NCBI GenBank assembly: GCA_035578155.1
Contig: JAPWDM010000009.1
Coordinates: forward strand, 4,438,001-4,502,000
Direction: 5' to 3'
DNA: 64,000 bases
From: Brachynemurus nebulosus
Taxonomy: Eukaryota > Arthropoda > Insecta > Neuroptera > Myrmeleontidae
The notes beneath the pieces are model-generated. The model had not been told where the DNA came from and did not search any database. It was given only the letters and a program-made list of their open reading frames with translations. Below are positions 1 to 12,973 of the stretch, piece by piece. The position numbers were made by a program, and so were the translations under genes. The first letter of the stretch is position 1, and each line of letters opens with the position of its first letter.

Positions 1-290
1 CTATTTTTACGAAATTTGACGAATATGTTGGAAGTCCCAAACCGTTGGACAAATTCGTTGGCCAGACACGTCCAATGCCGGAAACACGGTTTTTTTGGGC
101 ATTTTTCGTGAAAAAAATTAGTTTTTTGCCAAAATTTTCCCAAGTTCAAAAAAGAAAGATGAGAAAAAAATCACATAAAAAAGGTTTTTAAACCATTATT
201 CTATATCAGTTCGTTACCAAGAGAAACTAATTTTTATAAACGGAAATTTGGTGGATGTTGCGGCAGTCAAATATTTTGTGACACCCTGTC
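1..290 (+). repeat. Family C repeat, 3' part (copy C1)
   Basis: The window opens inside a copy of an interspersed repeat seen again at 25220-25555, 37225-37550 (inverted), 41455-41757 and 45480-45720. Shared landmarks in order are a cgaaatttg block, a cccaaaccgttggacaa block, a ccagacacgtcc block, a ttagttttttgccaaaa block and a taaacggaaatt block. The 5' part, including any (TA)n array, lies outside the window. No coding capacity is seen and the class is unknown. Confidence 0.75.
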
Positions 291-1165
291 AATTTTTTTC
301 AACCAATTGTTATTAAACGCATACGCTCTTCAATTTGATTATCATACATAAAAAAAATATTAGGGTAAAAGAGACTAAAAAAAATAATAAAATTGGGGAA
401 ATATTAGGGAAATTTACTCATGTTCAGTTTGGTTATGAATTTTAATACCTATATCGGGGCATCAGCATCCATTGAATACAATTATTGTTCCTGCGTGGTA
501 TTACATGAATATCAACCGCAGTAGCATTTGACAATAGTAATGAATACGGGAGTAAAAAAAAAAAAAGTTCAATCTTTAAATGGTCAAATTGATACGATGA
601 TATTTGAATTGGTATGAAAACTCATCGAGGAGGAACTGTGTATGAGGGCTGACGAGGGGATCATCAATTTTTATAAATTGAATTTATTAAATGGAAAATT
701 TGTAAATTTATATTTTTTTTTTTAGATGAAAAATTTTTATTTGATTTTTTTTTCATATGCGGTGGATGAGACAGGCGTATATAGAGATTTACATGTGGTA
801 CGCACTTTGTGGCTTTATTTATTACGCCAAAGTGGAGATTTTTATTTCAATTGATTGCGTCTACGCGATTAAATATTATTTTATACATTTTCAATAAAAT
901 TCGACACGGGATTTTTGTGAATTATTGCTGGTCTGATACGAAAATTGATTAAAAATTTTCGTAAATAATTTTGTGTTCATTGAATACGTAAGCTGATTCC
1001 ATCTTCGCAGAATTATGCATTTGGAAAAATCTCAGTTCATTCTCAATGTTTATGATTTCATATTTGCCTATATGGATAAATGTTTTGAAAAAGTAAAGTA
1101 TTGTTACAGATTCAACAATCTGATATCACGGATCATATTTAGTCCGTGGGCCACACTTTAGGAAC
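291..1165. other. Unremarkable AT-rich DNA
   Basis: No gene, tandem array or terminal inverted repeat was recognised here. Short homopolymer A and T runs are the only pattern. Confidence 0.5.
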
Positions 1166-1590
1166 TAGTGATTTGCAAATGCAAGACCAAGACCAACACT
1201 TGTCAGTCTTGGTCTTGGTCTTGGTCTTGCATTAAGAGTCTTGGTATTGGTCTTGCTAGAGCAGTTTGAGTTTTGGCCTTGGTCTTGGTCTTGTTATTAC
1301 TAAAAAATCTTGCACTTTCTTGCATTTTTTTATTAGCGAATTTTTTTCCTCTAAAATCAGAATTTTTACTATCTTTACGTATTAATTATACTTTCAAACT
1401 ATTTAAATAGTTTAGCAAGAGTCTTACTTTTTTCTTGTTTTTGTCTTGGTCTTGCTCACTTGAGTCTTGGTATTGGTCTTGCAGCCATAATTATTGTCTT
1501 GGTCTTGGTCTTGCTCTTGGTATACATAGTCTTAGTTTTGGTCTTGGTCTTGCATTTTTTCAAGACCAAGACTAATTTTGCTCAACACTA
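1166..1590 (+). mobile_element. hAT-like MITE family A, copy A1
   Basis: It starts tagtgatttgcaaatgcaag and ends tttgctcaacacta, a decayed form of the 14-bp terminal inverted repeat seen intact in the copy at 58014. Inside, arrays of TCTTGG hexamers flank a non-repetitive core (about 1330-1430) shared by all six copies. The 8 bp on either side do not match, so the target duplication has decayed or been lost. It is non-coding and non-autonomous. hAT assignment rests on the 8-bp duplication of copy A6. Confidence 0.85.
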
Positions 1591-1639
1591 TTCCATTTTT
1601 TAGATTATTCCCGGAAATTAATCCCCAAAATCAATATTC

Positions 1640-1796
1640 AGCTGCAGATTTATAATTGAGTCATTACGATATATTATCTCTGTATTAAATTTTAAATTTC
1701 GACATCGAATAGTTTGAGAGAAAATCGCCTCTAAAAGACGAATGAACACCGAAATGATTCTATAAGTGTTTGGTTTTGTCAATTTTTGGCACGAAT
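1640..1796 (+). repeat. Dispersed direct repeat Q, copy 1
   Basis: About 150 bp matches 2318-2455 in the same orientation. Shared blocks include tctgtatta, aaattttaaattt, gaacaccgaaatgatt and ttttgtcaattt. The match looks old. Nothing here resembles a gene. Confidence 0.6.
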
Positions 1797-2317
1797 TTTG
1801 ACTTCACACGCTGTTTTTTTTTTTTGTATTGTATTTATTTTATGAGCAGGTACTTTATTTATCACAGTATCAAAAAATTTTGAAAATATCGGTGGTTGTT
1901 GAAAATGTAACAAGAATTCTCGATGAATATAATTTCTTCTTTATTCTTCAAATATGACATAATTTCGAATTTTTTGTATTTATACATCGAAAAAAGAAAT
2001 AATATTAAGTACTTCATGATTTTCTATAAAAATAGATGTATATCGAATGATTTGACGACCTTGAAAGTGCTCTGTTCTATGTTCCAGTACATTCTTCATC
2101 CGTTCCTAATCACCACACATTCGTCCCTTTATACTTGACAAACTGTCCCTATTAACCTATATACTGTTTCTATTCACACCTTTTCCGTCTCTATTAACCT
2201 CCAACTTAGCCCACATGTCATGTTTTCATTATTTCCTCTTAAAAAAAAATAAAATTAACTAAGAGTTTGCACTCTTCTTTTCTCAGACATGTTTCAAAAT
2301 AACTAAAGTTTCGATTA
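1797..2317. other. Unremarkable AT-rich DNA between Q repeats
   Basis: A 71-codon ATG frame at 1923-2138 is AT-rich, has no recognisable domain and no splice or polyadenylation context. I do not call a gene. Confidence 0.5.
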
Positions 2318-2455
2318 AACAGCAATTTATTCGTCATATTTCTGTATTAGATTTTAAATTTTAATATCGAATAATTTCAGAGGAGATCGCCTTTGAAACA
2401 CAAACGAACACCGAAATGATTTCATAATTATTCCGTTTTGTCAATTTTGGTACGG
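2318..2455 (+). repeat. Dispersed direct repeat Q, copy 2
   Basis: Second copy of the repeat at 1640-1796, followed by an A run at 2466-2480. The shared end followed by A-rich DNA could suggest a retroposon tail, but two copies are too few to decide. Confidence 0.55.
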
Positions 2456-2480
2456 AACACACATACAAAAAAAAAAAAAA

Positions 2481-2847
2481 ATTGTAACCACAATGATCAC
2501 TTAAAATTTTTCTCGGTGTCAAATAATTACATACATTGAAACAAACAAACAGTTATTTACAAAATTTGTCAACCTTTCTGGTTAGTAATTTTTCGACCAG
2601 ATGTAAATTTACACACACAAACAGCCACACAACGCACATATAACATAATATTAGTTCAATGGCCACAATGATCTAAATAGAATAACAATATCAACATTAA
2701 TAACACTTTTTTAACTGTTGCTAAAAATTTCAAACACAAATATTATAATTAAACCAACCGGGGACACGACACGTTCACTCGTTCACAACGAAATTGATTT
2801 TCAATCTCTTAAAATCAATGAACATATTATATACAGTGTATATACTG
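2481..2847. other. Unremarkable AT-rich DNA
   Basis: Nothing recognisable apart from low-complexity A/T-rich and ACAC-rich words. Confidence 0.5.
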
Positions 2848-3605
2848 ACAGGTAAAGAAAGGTTTCGAGGCTGGACCTATCGATTTTGTAGAATACTGAA
2901 AAAAAAAAATGATACGTATTTTTTTTCGTCGGTGGAAAAACTGTTTGGAGGGGTGAAATTGGCCTTCAAACATTAGGATTAAAATTTCATTTTTCAAATA
3001 TTTTTAAAGACCTAACTATTGATATGCAGTTTCTTTAAATCGTATTTCAAGGATGGTCGAGGGTTACAATTTGGGGATTAATTTTGCGAAAAAGGGGTGA
3101 GAAATGATGAGTATTCAAATTTTATTTACAGATTGATTTGTTTTTGACCAACTTACTTCGCTCAAGTTTTCAAAAATTTCATTATTTTTTGCTACGACGC
3201 ATCGTTTACGAGACATTTACAATGAAAAGTTTACGATAACGAAAAGTATCATTTAAAAACCAAAACCAACATTTTACATATAACAATCCAACTTCAGGAG
3301 CACTATTGTGACATTATTACCCACCGCCAATGTGTATGAAAACTAGGTATGTAATTTAAGCGGGTGATTCCCCCCCCCCATTCCCCTCTCCAGTGTCGTT
3401 CAAACTGAATTTTAAATTTCAGAATCACACTTTACGATATTCTCTAATTGCTTTAAACTGTTTGCTATGACAAAGCTGTTCTTGAACTACGATTATGTCG
3501 ACACACTCACCCCTTACTTAACCACCCCTCGACTAAATATTAAGAAATTGAGCAAAAACAGGTCAATTACGTAGATTTGAAATCTGAAAACCAAATTTCC
3601 TTATT
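2848..3605. mobile_element. Foldback element family D, decayed copy D2
   Basis: 2848-3160 matches the left arm of the large hairpin at 53767-54460: acaggtaaag, then a gaggctggacctatcgattt-type block, gaggggtgaaat, and an aggggtgagaaat-type block. 3285-3605 matches its right arm: aacttcagga, attgtgacattattaccc, then ttgagcaaaaacaggtcaat. The arms are shorter than in D1 and well diverged, so this is an old, internally deleted copy. No open frame of note. Confidence 0.75.
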
Positions 3606-4647
3606 TTGCCTTAGAAAAAGCTGTAAAATTTTGAAAAAAGAAATGATATTGCTTTTATGTATTTTCAAATATACGTATGTATACGACTTGCAAAAAATAT
3701 GGTCCTGTTTACTGAATAACAGATAGCATATTATGTTCTTGATATTTCACTACCATCTAACTTTACCCGCTGTCCATTCAATTGTAATAGTCTTTATTGG
3801 TCTATACTTAAAACTTATTTTGGAAATTCACAATCCTCTGTGTCCCTGCGCAAATATCGAAATGAGTGGGACTCTCACTTACTTAAGTAATATATGTGTG
3901 ATGGCACAGCCACCTTGATATTACAAACAATTTTAAAGTTTTGTCACATGTCTGAAAATAACTCGCGTCACCGAAACAAACGAACGAACGAAAAAAATGG
4001 AAAAAAAATATTGACGTAAACATAACTTTTTAGTGATGGAGAAAACGAATAATGACGAAAAAACACTGAGTGACGGTGACAGTGACAGTGGTGTGTCACT
4101 ATACAGTCACGTCTAAAAGTGTTTTCACAATTTTAATGTCAATACCTACTAACGCTTGGGTGATTAAATAGTTTTGGACGATACTGTATTTCTTCAATGT
4201 TATATAGTGTCTCATTTTATTAAAATTTAATGCATTTTTCGTGTATATTTATTGTTTTTAATAATTATTATTTGTAATTTTAATAAATATTTGCCATATC
4301 ATGTATAAAAAACATTTTTTCGACCGCGCAAGACAATTGAAATTTTTTCTCGTAGGTAATTTGTTGTTTAATTATTTTTTTTTTTAAATATTTTGTTCTT
4401 TTTAATTAGTTAAACGAAAGATGTCTTATTTTGCATATTATTTAGTTGTAGTAGATATTTTTAGGATAACATTTTTCTGTTTGAGAATTTTTCAAGTCAG
4501 ATTTTTATCGAAAATTTGCGTCTATTTGACTTGTGGGGTTCCGTATAATATTGGAAATAAATACAATTAGTCAAAAGTTGGCGTATTGTTCCCCAGTTAG
4601 TCAGTTTTTGACGGAAAATATATCTTAAATAAAATAAAGTTAATAGT
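3606..4647. other. Unremarkable AT-rich DNA with a short GTGACR run
   Basis: The only patterns are a gtgacggtgacagtgacagtg run near 4074-4090 and an aacgaacgaacg run near 3980. No gene is seen. Confidence 0.45.
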
Positions 4648-4649
4648 TA

Positions 4650-4831
4650 CCGTCAAACGGGACTATTTGAAATAGGTGGGGCTATTTGAAACAAAACAAA
4701 AAAAAAGATTTAAGCTCTTCAATCTGTTTGAATTTTGAACGTATTCATAACGGTAATGCGTCTTTAATAAGGGATGTTCTTTAAGAGCTTAAATCTTTTT
4801 TCTTTTTGTTTCAAATAGTCCCGTTTGACGG
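4650..4831. mobile_element. TA-flanked MITE (family J)
   Basis: The ends are inverted copies: left ccgtcaaacgggactatttg, right caaatagtcccgtttgacgg, each bordered by TA (4648-4649 and 4832-4833). A second inverted pair lies inside (gatttaagctctt near 4710 against aagagcttaaatc near 4785). TA target duplications and about 182 bp length fit a Tc1/mariner-type MITE. Non-coding. Confidence 0.85.
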
Positions 4832-7154
4832 TACCTTTTTTATCATAATTACCGATTTGTTTTTTTTATCAGATTTTTTGATTTTCCTCGAAAAATATAG
4901 GTAAATGTTTGGAAGTTCATCTTATTTTTCCAGTAATATAAATAGAACCTTCCATTTTTCTTTTTTGTCTGAATTATCTCAGATTTTTTGGCTTGTAAGT
5001 TTCAGATCAGGGACGTAATTCCAGTGAAGTAGGTGGAGCAGTCGGTTCAGGGCGTAAGAAGGAAAAGTCATTTTTTATTGTCAAGGGGCTTTTTCTCTTA
5101 GTTCGTCATCGATTTTTTTTTTGGGGGAGAAATTAACGCTTCTTTTTTCCTAAACTAGTTTTTAGTGCGGAAAATGAAATTTTGAAGTGAAGGTGCTTAA
5201 AACTCAAAGGAATTTTTTTATATCACATCTTACTTGACCTTTTATCAAATTTCTTAATTTCAACCCCTTCTTTCCATTTAAGATTCCTTTTCAATTAAGA
5301 ATAAAAACTTATTTGATATGTTTTTACCTGAATTAGACGTGAGCTAATCATTACCAGTGTATCAAATTTCAATTTCATGTTAGTAGAGTGATAGCAACTT
5401 GAATTGAGAATGGAGGGGAAGTTAAAAATCAATGGAATGAGTTAAAATACAGCAGTGTTATTAAGATACACGAAATAGGGGAACATAACTAAATTTGAAA
5501 TAAGGACAAATAGATAATGTTCATAGTGATTTAGATAAAGTTAAAAAATAAGTAGTCTGTCAGTAGATATAACCGATATAACTACAATAAAACAACTGAT
5601 ATTTTAAAAAAAATACCAGTGGTTCTTCATTAATGGTTCTATTTAACTATGTATAAAATACGATAAATTTATTCTTAAAAAAAAAAAAAAAAATTATTTT
5701 CAGGCTTTAGGCCTAATTTTAAAATTTTTAGTTTAAGTAAAAAAACTTATAATACATGTAACCGATTGTTACATTTACAAATACAAAGGAACCACTTTTA
5801 TTATAATTTTATAAACATTATGTAGTTTACCTATAGCGGCGTCCCTTTATATTTATTTCTTAAAATCAGGATTTCTTGGAAAGTATATGAGTACAATTAA
5901 TTGTTAGATGATGCCAATTATTAGAGTGTAATAAAATAATTTAAATAATACCTGCACTTTCTTCTTATTTTTATAAATTTCTAAAATGTGAATATAAAAG
6001 AAAAATAAAAATTATTTATGTAGGAAATTTGCATGTTTTTAAACATTTTTGTTCAGTAACTCAAAATGTGGTAAATTTGATACAAGGTTATTGTTTAAAG
6101 TCAGAATTTACAATTTATTTTTGTGATTTTTTGCCATAATGAACCTATATTTTTTTATATAGATTCTACAGCTGTTTGGGGTTTCTGGTTTTTAGTTTTA
6201 TGTAGGTTGTACATATGTAAGATTTTAGTAGTTAAAATGCGGCATAGTAAATAAAAAAGACGTATATATGATTTTTCTATACTGGGTTTACCTATTTTTC
6301 AAATATAAACTGACCCATTCGGACTTTGGACTCTCAATTCATCTTGTATTTATTCTAACAGTTACTGAAAAAAAAAAAAATGGTCCTTTTTATTACTTTT
6401 TTGTTTTTGCTTTTCAGTTAGGGAACCCTTAAAATGTATCAAATTAATTGCTAATAATAATTATTGTTCACTTAAAATTTGTTTGCAAAAAAGAAGAAAA
6501 AGAAATAGAACTATTGTTTATTTCAAAAACAAATTGGCAATTAAGATTTTAATTGAAAACATGATATAACAAGTAGGTACACAGTACACACTATTAAAAT
6601 TTAACTCTTTGCACTCAAGCAAAAAAAAAAGTGAGTTGTAAATAGGCTGGTAAAACATGTAGCACATGACAACGACTGACGTTCTTTTTTTGACGGATTC
6701 TTTTGACGTTCTAACCTTGTTTCCCCAAAGTTGAATACTAAATGCGCTAAATACGTCCTCAATGCTGTTTTTATTAGTTTTTAATTTTAAAAAGATAATT
6801 CAACGTGATTTTGTATTATTTTATTTACAATTTTTCTAATAAATGAATGTGTTTGCAGTTATTAAATAAAATATTCATGTAATGTGAAGTATGAGCAGTC
6901 ATTACAGTTCAACATTCAGTGTGTCATGTGGTACGTGTCTTATGATCCAACAGACAAAACACCTTTAAATATGGTAGAGTTAATGGACAAACCACCTTGT
7001 CATGCTGTACATCTCTTATAAGCGCAAAAGGTTAAAAATAAAATTTTATGAATTAGTTGATTTTCAGACAAACAAAATATTTAAAAATATTTATAAATGA
7101 ATTTTTCACAATACATATTTGTTATAGAGTTATAGTTAATAGATTTTAGTGTTA
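4832..7154. other. Unremarkable AT-rich DNA
   Basis: About 2.3 kb with no gene or array recognised. At 5006-5055 a cagggacgtaattccagtg stretch resembles the terminal repeat of the MITE at 16963-17153 and may be a solo end. Confidence 0.45.
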
Positions 7155-7316
7155 ACGTGAAAATTTTATGAAAGGCATACAGCCAAGGTGACTTAACAGA
7201 TCTCAACAAGTGAGGTGTCATCAATAGAGAATAAATTAATGGGTGCTTTAACGTGGCCCAAATTGTCAATTTCAGTTGCCTTTCGGAGTTACAGGTCCTC
7301 AAAGATTGTAATGTAA
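7155..7316 (+). repeat. Repeat O, diverged single copy
   Basis: This matches the 161-bp duplicated unit at 17415-17737 in order: a gtgacttaacagat block, a caagtgaggtgtcatcaatagagaat block, gggtgctttaacg, then a ttacaggtcctcaaag block and gtaaaattg. It is clearly homologous but much diverged. Function unknown. Confidence 0.6.
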
Positions 7317-7341
7317 AATTGAAGAACATTGTATTGCTTTA

Positions 7342-8064
7342 GGCGAGATTCGCCACAAAAAAAAAAAAAAAAACATCAAAAACCGACCTTTTTCTATTAT
7401 TTTTATTTTTTATACAAATAAATATTTTATTAAAAAACTAAATATGTAATTCATTGTTTCTACATGTTTCAGGTTACAAATTTTTTTTTTTTTAAAATTC
7501 AAAAATGAGCTGTGTATAAATGGCTTTGGAGTCGACACTGCGAGATTTTTCCACCTTGATGGTTCCTCGCATTCTGAAATCCCCAGTGAACCAAAATCAA
7601 AACATCAAGAATTTTCTTAAAATGTACATAAATATACAGTTATGGCACTAACTAGGATCTAAGAACAAAAAATAAAAAACCAGCGAGTAATCACATTTTG
7701 AAAATTTATTTAATTGATTCTCAACTATAAATAGCCGCTATTTTGAAAATATATTACGACACCAAAATATCCTAGTTCCCGCCAAAATGATGGTATCGTG
7801 GAATAATATGCCCTTTAATTTATGTCGATATCTCAAATACTTTTTGAGATACATGAGGAACCATGTCGGGTACTTTCGAGGAAAAAAGCATTTAAACTTT
7901 TTGTTTTTAAATTGAATTACAGTAAAATGCGTACACTAAAATGCCCATAACTGTTTGATTTTTCATTTTTTTTTAAATGAAATTTTTGACGAATACTTCT
8001 AACATTTTAAGGAACATAATGAAGAAGAAAAAAATCAATTTATTTTTTTTTCGCGAATCTCCCC
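7342..8064. mobile_element. TTAA-flanked inverted-repeat element
   Basis: The left end reads TTTA then ggcgagattcgcc (7338-7354). The right end reads cgcgaatctcccc then TTAA (8052-8068). The ends form a terminal inverted repeat of about 13 bp with 11 matches, and one flank is a mutated TTAA. Length is 723 bp with no coding frame. TTAA duplication is typical of piggyBac-type insertion, but the ends start with GG rather than the usual CCC. Confidence 0.6.
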
Positions 8065-9725
8065 TTAAGTTGTAACCATTTCCTGACGTAGCAATCAGTT
8101 TTGATTTATTTTTTATGAATTAAATTTATTAATTTAGGAAGTTTCAACAAAATTATCGTCTTAATGTCATCCCCTTTCGCATATAATTCATTCCTTTTCG
8201 GTGTTGTTCCACTTAATGAGGATCAATGACTAATTACCGCTTGATCCCTTTACAAAAAAAATATCCACGATATTTAATGATCGATCCGCATTAAGAGTGT
8301 TTTAATGATCTATAAAACCAAAAGTGTAATTAGGACCTAATTTGGTAATATGTATTCTTTTCTAAGAATCATTAAAAAGTAAATTGATTAAAGCATTACA
8401 AAATTGTTACGCATATGGCTTGCAGCTTTTAACGAATTTGGTTTGTATAGTCTGAAGTTTTAAACTGTTTTATTTAATGTGAAGTCGCAGAAGATTTTCA
8501 AGAGTTTTTTTTCAGTAGCATATTTCCTAATTATTTTGAAACTTCGAGTATAAAATTTTAAATTTTTAGCACAAATTTTTCGTTGCAATGTCCTCTTAAA
8601 ATTGACTGCGGATCACAGATAATAAACACATTATATATCATATTATATAGACTAATTATATAAATGTATAATTGAGGCAGCCGTATACGACCAGGATACG
8701 ACCGGATAGTATTCAGTAATATAGTAATCGTGGTAGTAAAGAAAAAAGTGGTATTCGCTTTATTTTCAAAATACGTACGTTTACAAATTATGTCCTGCAA
8801 TAATTATAGTCGCAATTGCTCAAAAATTGACATTAATATTATATTCCTTGAACCTCACACTTCTCACCCTGTTACCTGCTTCAAAAAAAATGCCTACAAA
8901 CTGGCTTTACGCTTTGTCTAGTAGTATAATATTAATAGTGTTCATTGGTCTGTGCTGCGAACACTTACGTTCTTAAAATAGTTTCTACTACAAATGATCT
9001 AATAAATTTTGTGTTTGTTTGCAATTGTACGGACTAAAACAATAGACTTAATTGACACATATTAATCTGCCACAATCACTCGAATACACTTTACCAATTT
9101 ATAAATGAAATTACATCGATAACTTACATTTCGAAATATTTTCGAACATCAATTAATTCGTGCAAACAATTTAATTTATTTTTATTTTACAAAACAAAAC
9201 ATCACATCAATTTGTGTCACACACGTCGTGCCACAATTGTGTCACAAGTACACTTGGGAGGAATTAACCAAAACAAAAAAAAAAAAGATTCGAACATAAT
9301 TATGCAAGATCGCAAAGTAATATACGACGGTGTCGTATATATGCGAGTTCAAAGTAAAATTAATGACTGAACAATTTATATTAAAGCCATACGTTAATAA
9401 TCATATATTACAATTCCATTGCTGCAGTGCGTTTCTTTAGTTTTATTTTAAAAACAGTTAATTTTGGTTTTCGGGAAAAAATTTTTTTTTTTTTTTGAAA
9501 GTAAACTATTAGAAAATAAATGTTCTTTTCATGATTGGGCGTTGCAAACATTTTTACGTTTCACGATTACAAATAAAAGCAAAAAATTATTTGTAAAGAA
9601 GAAATTTTAAATCAGTGGTTTCAAAAATTGTTAGAGAATTTCTCTATATGTAGTCAAACAAATTTTATATTTTTATGTATCGGGTGAAAATTTCACACTT
9701 AAAATAATTTCTGTAAATTTTCTTA
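8065..9725. other. Unremarkable AT-rich DNA
   Basis: Two short overlapping frames on opposite strands (8558-8921) have no recognisable domain. Nothing else is seen. Confidence 0.45.
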
Positions 9726-11375
9726 TAGCCTGGAATCATTTCTGCCATTAATTGGAATAACATCAGACCGTGTAATATGAAATGTCGTTTTCCGACCACC
9801 TCCTGATCGACTATGTAATTCAGATAAATATTGACACTTTTTTAAGCATTGGACAAATATCTAAAAGCAATTGTTTAATTTCGAGTAAATTTCTGGTAGC
9901 CTGGAATAATTTCCACCATTATTTGGAATAATATTAGGTTGTGTAATATGAAATGTCGTTTTCCGACGACTTGGTCTACTATGCAAGTCAGACAAATCTC
10001 GACATTTTTCTAGCCATTAAAGAAATGTCTAAAGGCAATTCTTTAATTTTGAATAGATTTCTTGTAGCCTAGAATCATTTCCACCATTAACTAGAATAAT
10101 ATTAGACCGTGTAATATGAAATGTCGTTTTCCGACCACCTGTGACCGACTATGCAATTAAGCTAAATATCATAAATATTCAGACACTTTTTTAAGAATTA
10201 GACAAATATCTAAAAGCAATTTTTTAATTTTGAATGAACTTCTGATAGCCCGGATTCATTTCTTCCATTAATTGGAGTAATAATAGTTCGTGTAATATGA
10301 GATGTCGTTTTTCGACCATTTGGCTGATCGTGTAATTCCGATAAACTTTTTTAACATTAGAGAAACGACAATTTTTTAACATTAGAGAAATATTTAAAAT
10401 CAATTCTTTAATACTGAATAGATTTACATATATTATAGCCTGGAATCATTTCTGCCATTATTTGGAATAATATTAGGTTGTGTAATATGAAATGTCGTTT
10501 TCCGACCACTTGGTCTACTATATATGTAAGTCAGACAAATCTCAACATTTTTCTAACCATTAGAAAAATGTCTAAAGGCAATTCTTTAATTTTGAATAGA
10601 TTTCTTGTAGCCTAGAATCATTTCCATCATTAAAGACGTTCGAGCGCGTCCACAAAACACTACAGAATAATATTATGTAGCTATCACAAAACACTATACC
10701 TATATGTTATGCATACAGAGCTTGTACTTGTTCGTGTGTCATATCGTGTCGTGTATATGGGTGATTGCTATATACGTACCACCTATATACTGATCTATGA
10801 CATCAATGCATACACAGTTGTTGATTGAAATTTAGTAGTCTGATTTGACCTTGCATGTCGTGTACACATCAAAATCTACCCAAATATTAATTTCAATAGT
10901 TAATATTTCATTTTAATGTTCGTCAATACGATTTTTTTTGTGCAATTATATAAATTGCATATTTCAAAGAATTTTTTTAAACATTTTTTATTATGGTATC
11001 TATTCTTATAATATTCTTACGATAATTTTTAAAATCAAAAAATGCTGTTTAGAATATTTTTTCCTAATAGCTCTGTGTTAAAAATTTAATTTTTAATCGT
11101 CAATTACTTTAAGGAAATGATCTATGAAGGCCTTAAAATTTTTGAGAGAAGATAACTATATAATTGAACTTGTCAATTCTCAAAAATTGAAATTTTTATC
11201 TACTATTAGGTTTAACGCACGAACGTCCTTAACCAGAATAATATTAGACCGTGTAATATGAAATGTCGTATTCCGACCACCTGGCCGAAAAAGTAATTCA
11301 GACAAATATCGACACTTTTTTTAGCATTAAAGAAATTTTTAAAACCAGTTCTTTAATTTTAAATCAAATTTTTGT
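9726..11375 (+). repeat. Six-unit ~175-bp satellite array
   Basis: Units begin with a tagcctggaat-type word at 9726, 9897, 10065, 10246, 10436 and 10608, giving periods of about 168-190 bp. Each carries a conserved gtgtaatatgaaatgtcgtt core followed by ttccgacca. The sixth unit is split by an inserted element (10634-11228) and resumes at 11233. Head-to-tail orientation throughout. Non-coding. Confidence 0.9.
10634..11228. mobile_element. TTAA element inserted in the satellite
   Basis: The sixth satellite unit is interrupted at an attaa site that the other units keep uninterrupted. The insert is bordered by TTAA at 10630-10633 and 11229-11232. Its ends are inverted: left agacgttcgagcg, right (reverse complement) ggacgttcgtgcg. 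Length is 595 bp. Sister satellite units give an empty-site comparison, which makes this the most secure TTAA duplication here. No coding frame, so it moved with an external transposase. Confidence 0.9.
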
Positions 11376-11958
11376 ATGAAGCATTGTGTGCTCAGGGTGG
11401 AAGGGGGTGCGATAAGAAGAAAATTTCTAGGGCCACAAAGTGAGTCAATCCGTGCCAGTTTGAACACCACTCGTTTAATATAAATTATGTTTTATAAAAA
11501 TTGATCGAATCATTGACTTTCATATTCCACACTTGGATAATTTTTCTGGTGTCCATTCAATCGTGTTTTCCAAAAAATTTTTTCCATTAATCATCTTCAC
11601 TGTTTGTATTGATTCATAAACGCCTCTTTCAAAAACTATTAATATTTAAGATGATCTTTTCTTTTTCAAAAGTAATATGTAATTATAATTAAATAAGATT
11701 TTTTTCTTTATCACCAAAAAAAAAAAATTAATTTATTGGTAGCGACCAGAATTTGTGTAGGATGCAAGAAATTAGTTCAAAAACACGACGTATTATTATT
11801 ATCATCATGTGTTTTACTTATTCGTTATAAATTTTAATTTAAAATTCAACGGAAATGAAGTAGCAAGTGAATGAATTGAAATAATAAAATATTTGAAAAA
11901 TATCATAAAAATTATCGTATACAATTACACATCATATACACAGTAGTGGCTGAATTAC
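11376..11958. other. Unremarkable AT-rich DNA
   Basis: No gene or structured repeat recognised. Confidence 0.45.
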
Positions 11959-12005
11959 TTAAGTCACTCGTGAATTACTTAAGGCGCTATGCACTTTGAA
12001 ATGAC

Positions 12006-12925
12006 AAATAAATTAAAGTAAAAAAAATGTTTTTTAAGAAAAAGCTTTTATTTAAAAATGGGCTAAAAAAAATAAAATAACTTTTAAGTGAAGTTTGAAG
12101 CAATATGCAACATAATTTATAAAAGCTTGCGGCGTTATCATTAATTAGGTATTTCTGTTTTAGATATAACTGTAGCTATTTTACTTTTCAGTAGTTACCA
12201 AACTTAATTAAACGCCTCAAGCTTTTATAAATTATGTTGCATATTGCAGCAAACTTCACTCAAAAGTTATTTTATTTTTTTTAGCCCATTTTTAAATTAA
12301 AGCTTCTTAAAAAAAACATTTTTTTTAATTTATTTTCTACTATGGTTCATTTCAGTTAAATTTAACCATGCTTCGTCACTTTGAATTTAAATAATTTTGC
12401 GTTTTCTTGGCTTTATCTCTTTTATTATTGCATTTATGTAAATTTTAAATTTGCAGTTTATTTTTAGAAAAGAATAGAACATTGATTTGTTTCGAATATA
12501 AGAATTATTTAATTTTTTAACGAAAATTCATGATCAATTGTACCTGAAATGAGGTATATTTAGTCTTATTACAATTAATTTAAAAGAAAATTAGAGAAGT
12601 AATTTTTTTACCTATATTTTAATCGGTTAATTTACCCTAATAAGACATAACTATGGAAACAAAAAATTATAATGTAAAATCAATGGACAATATCTGACAA
12701 TTCGAAATGTCAAAAAGTTGCACAGGACTAAAAATCAACAATTTTAGTTTGTGGCGATTTCGGACAAAACTAATTATACAATATTGCATTGTCATCAAGG
12801 TCCACGTATGCAAAATTTGAAACCTCTAGCTCAGTTAGAACCTGTTTAAATTTTGATTTCAAGATTTGATCTAAACCAACATACTAACATAGCAAGTTAA
12901 ATAAAAGCTTTTAAAAAGGTTTTTT
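12006..12925 (+). repeat. Repeat family E, copy E1 with inner foldback
   Basis: An inner hairpin has arms about 12009-12145 and 12215-12343 (shared words aatgttttttaagaaaa, aaatgggctaaaaaaaataa, gcaacataatttataaaagc). It is followed by a non-palindromic 3' region ending near 12925. The same layout recurs at 21857-22562. E1 holds an extra segment (about 12345-12565) that E2 lacks but which recurs antisense at 36320-36690. No protein is encoded. Confidence 0.85.
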
Positions 12926-12973
12926 TGTAAAATTGTTTCTCCATAACGAGGAAAACACAAAATATATTGTGTA

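Noticed and set aside
1166..1590. 8-bp target duplication for copy A1
   Set aside because: ttaggaac on the left does not match ttccattt on the right.
9726..11375. CRISPR-like array
   Set aside because: Units are ~175 bp, similar throughout and without unique spacers; it is satellite DNA in a eukaryotic context.
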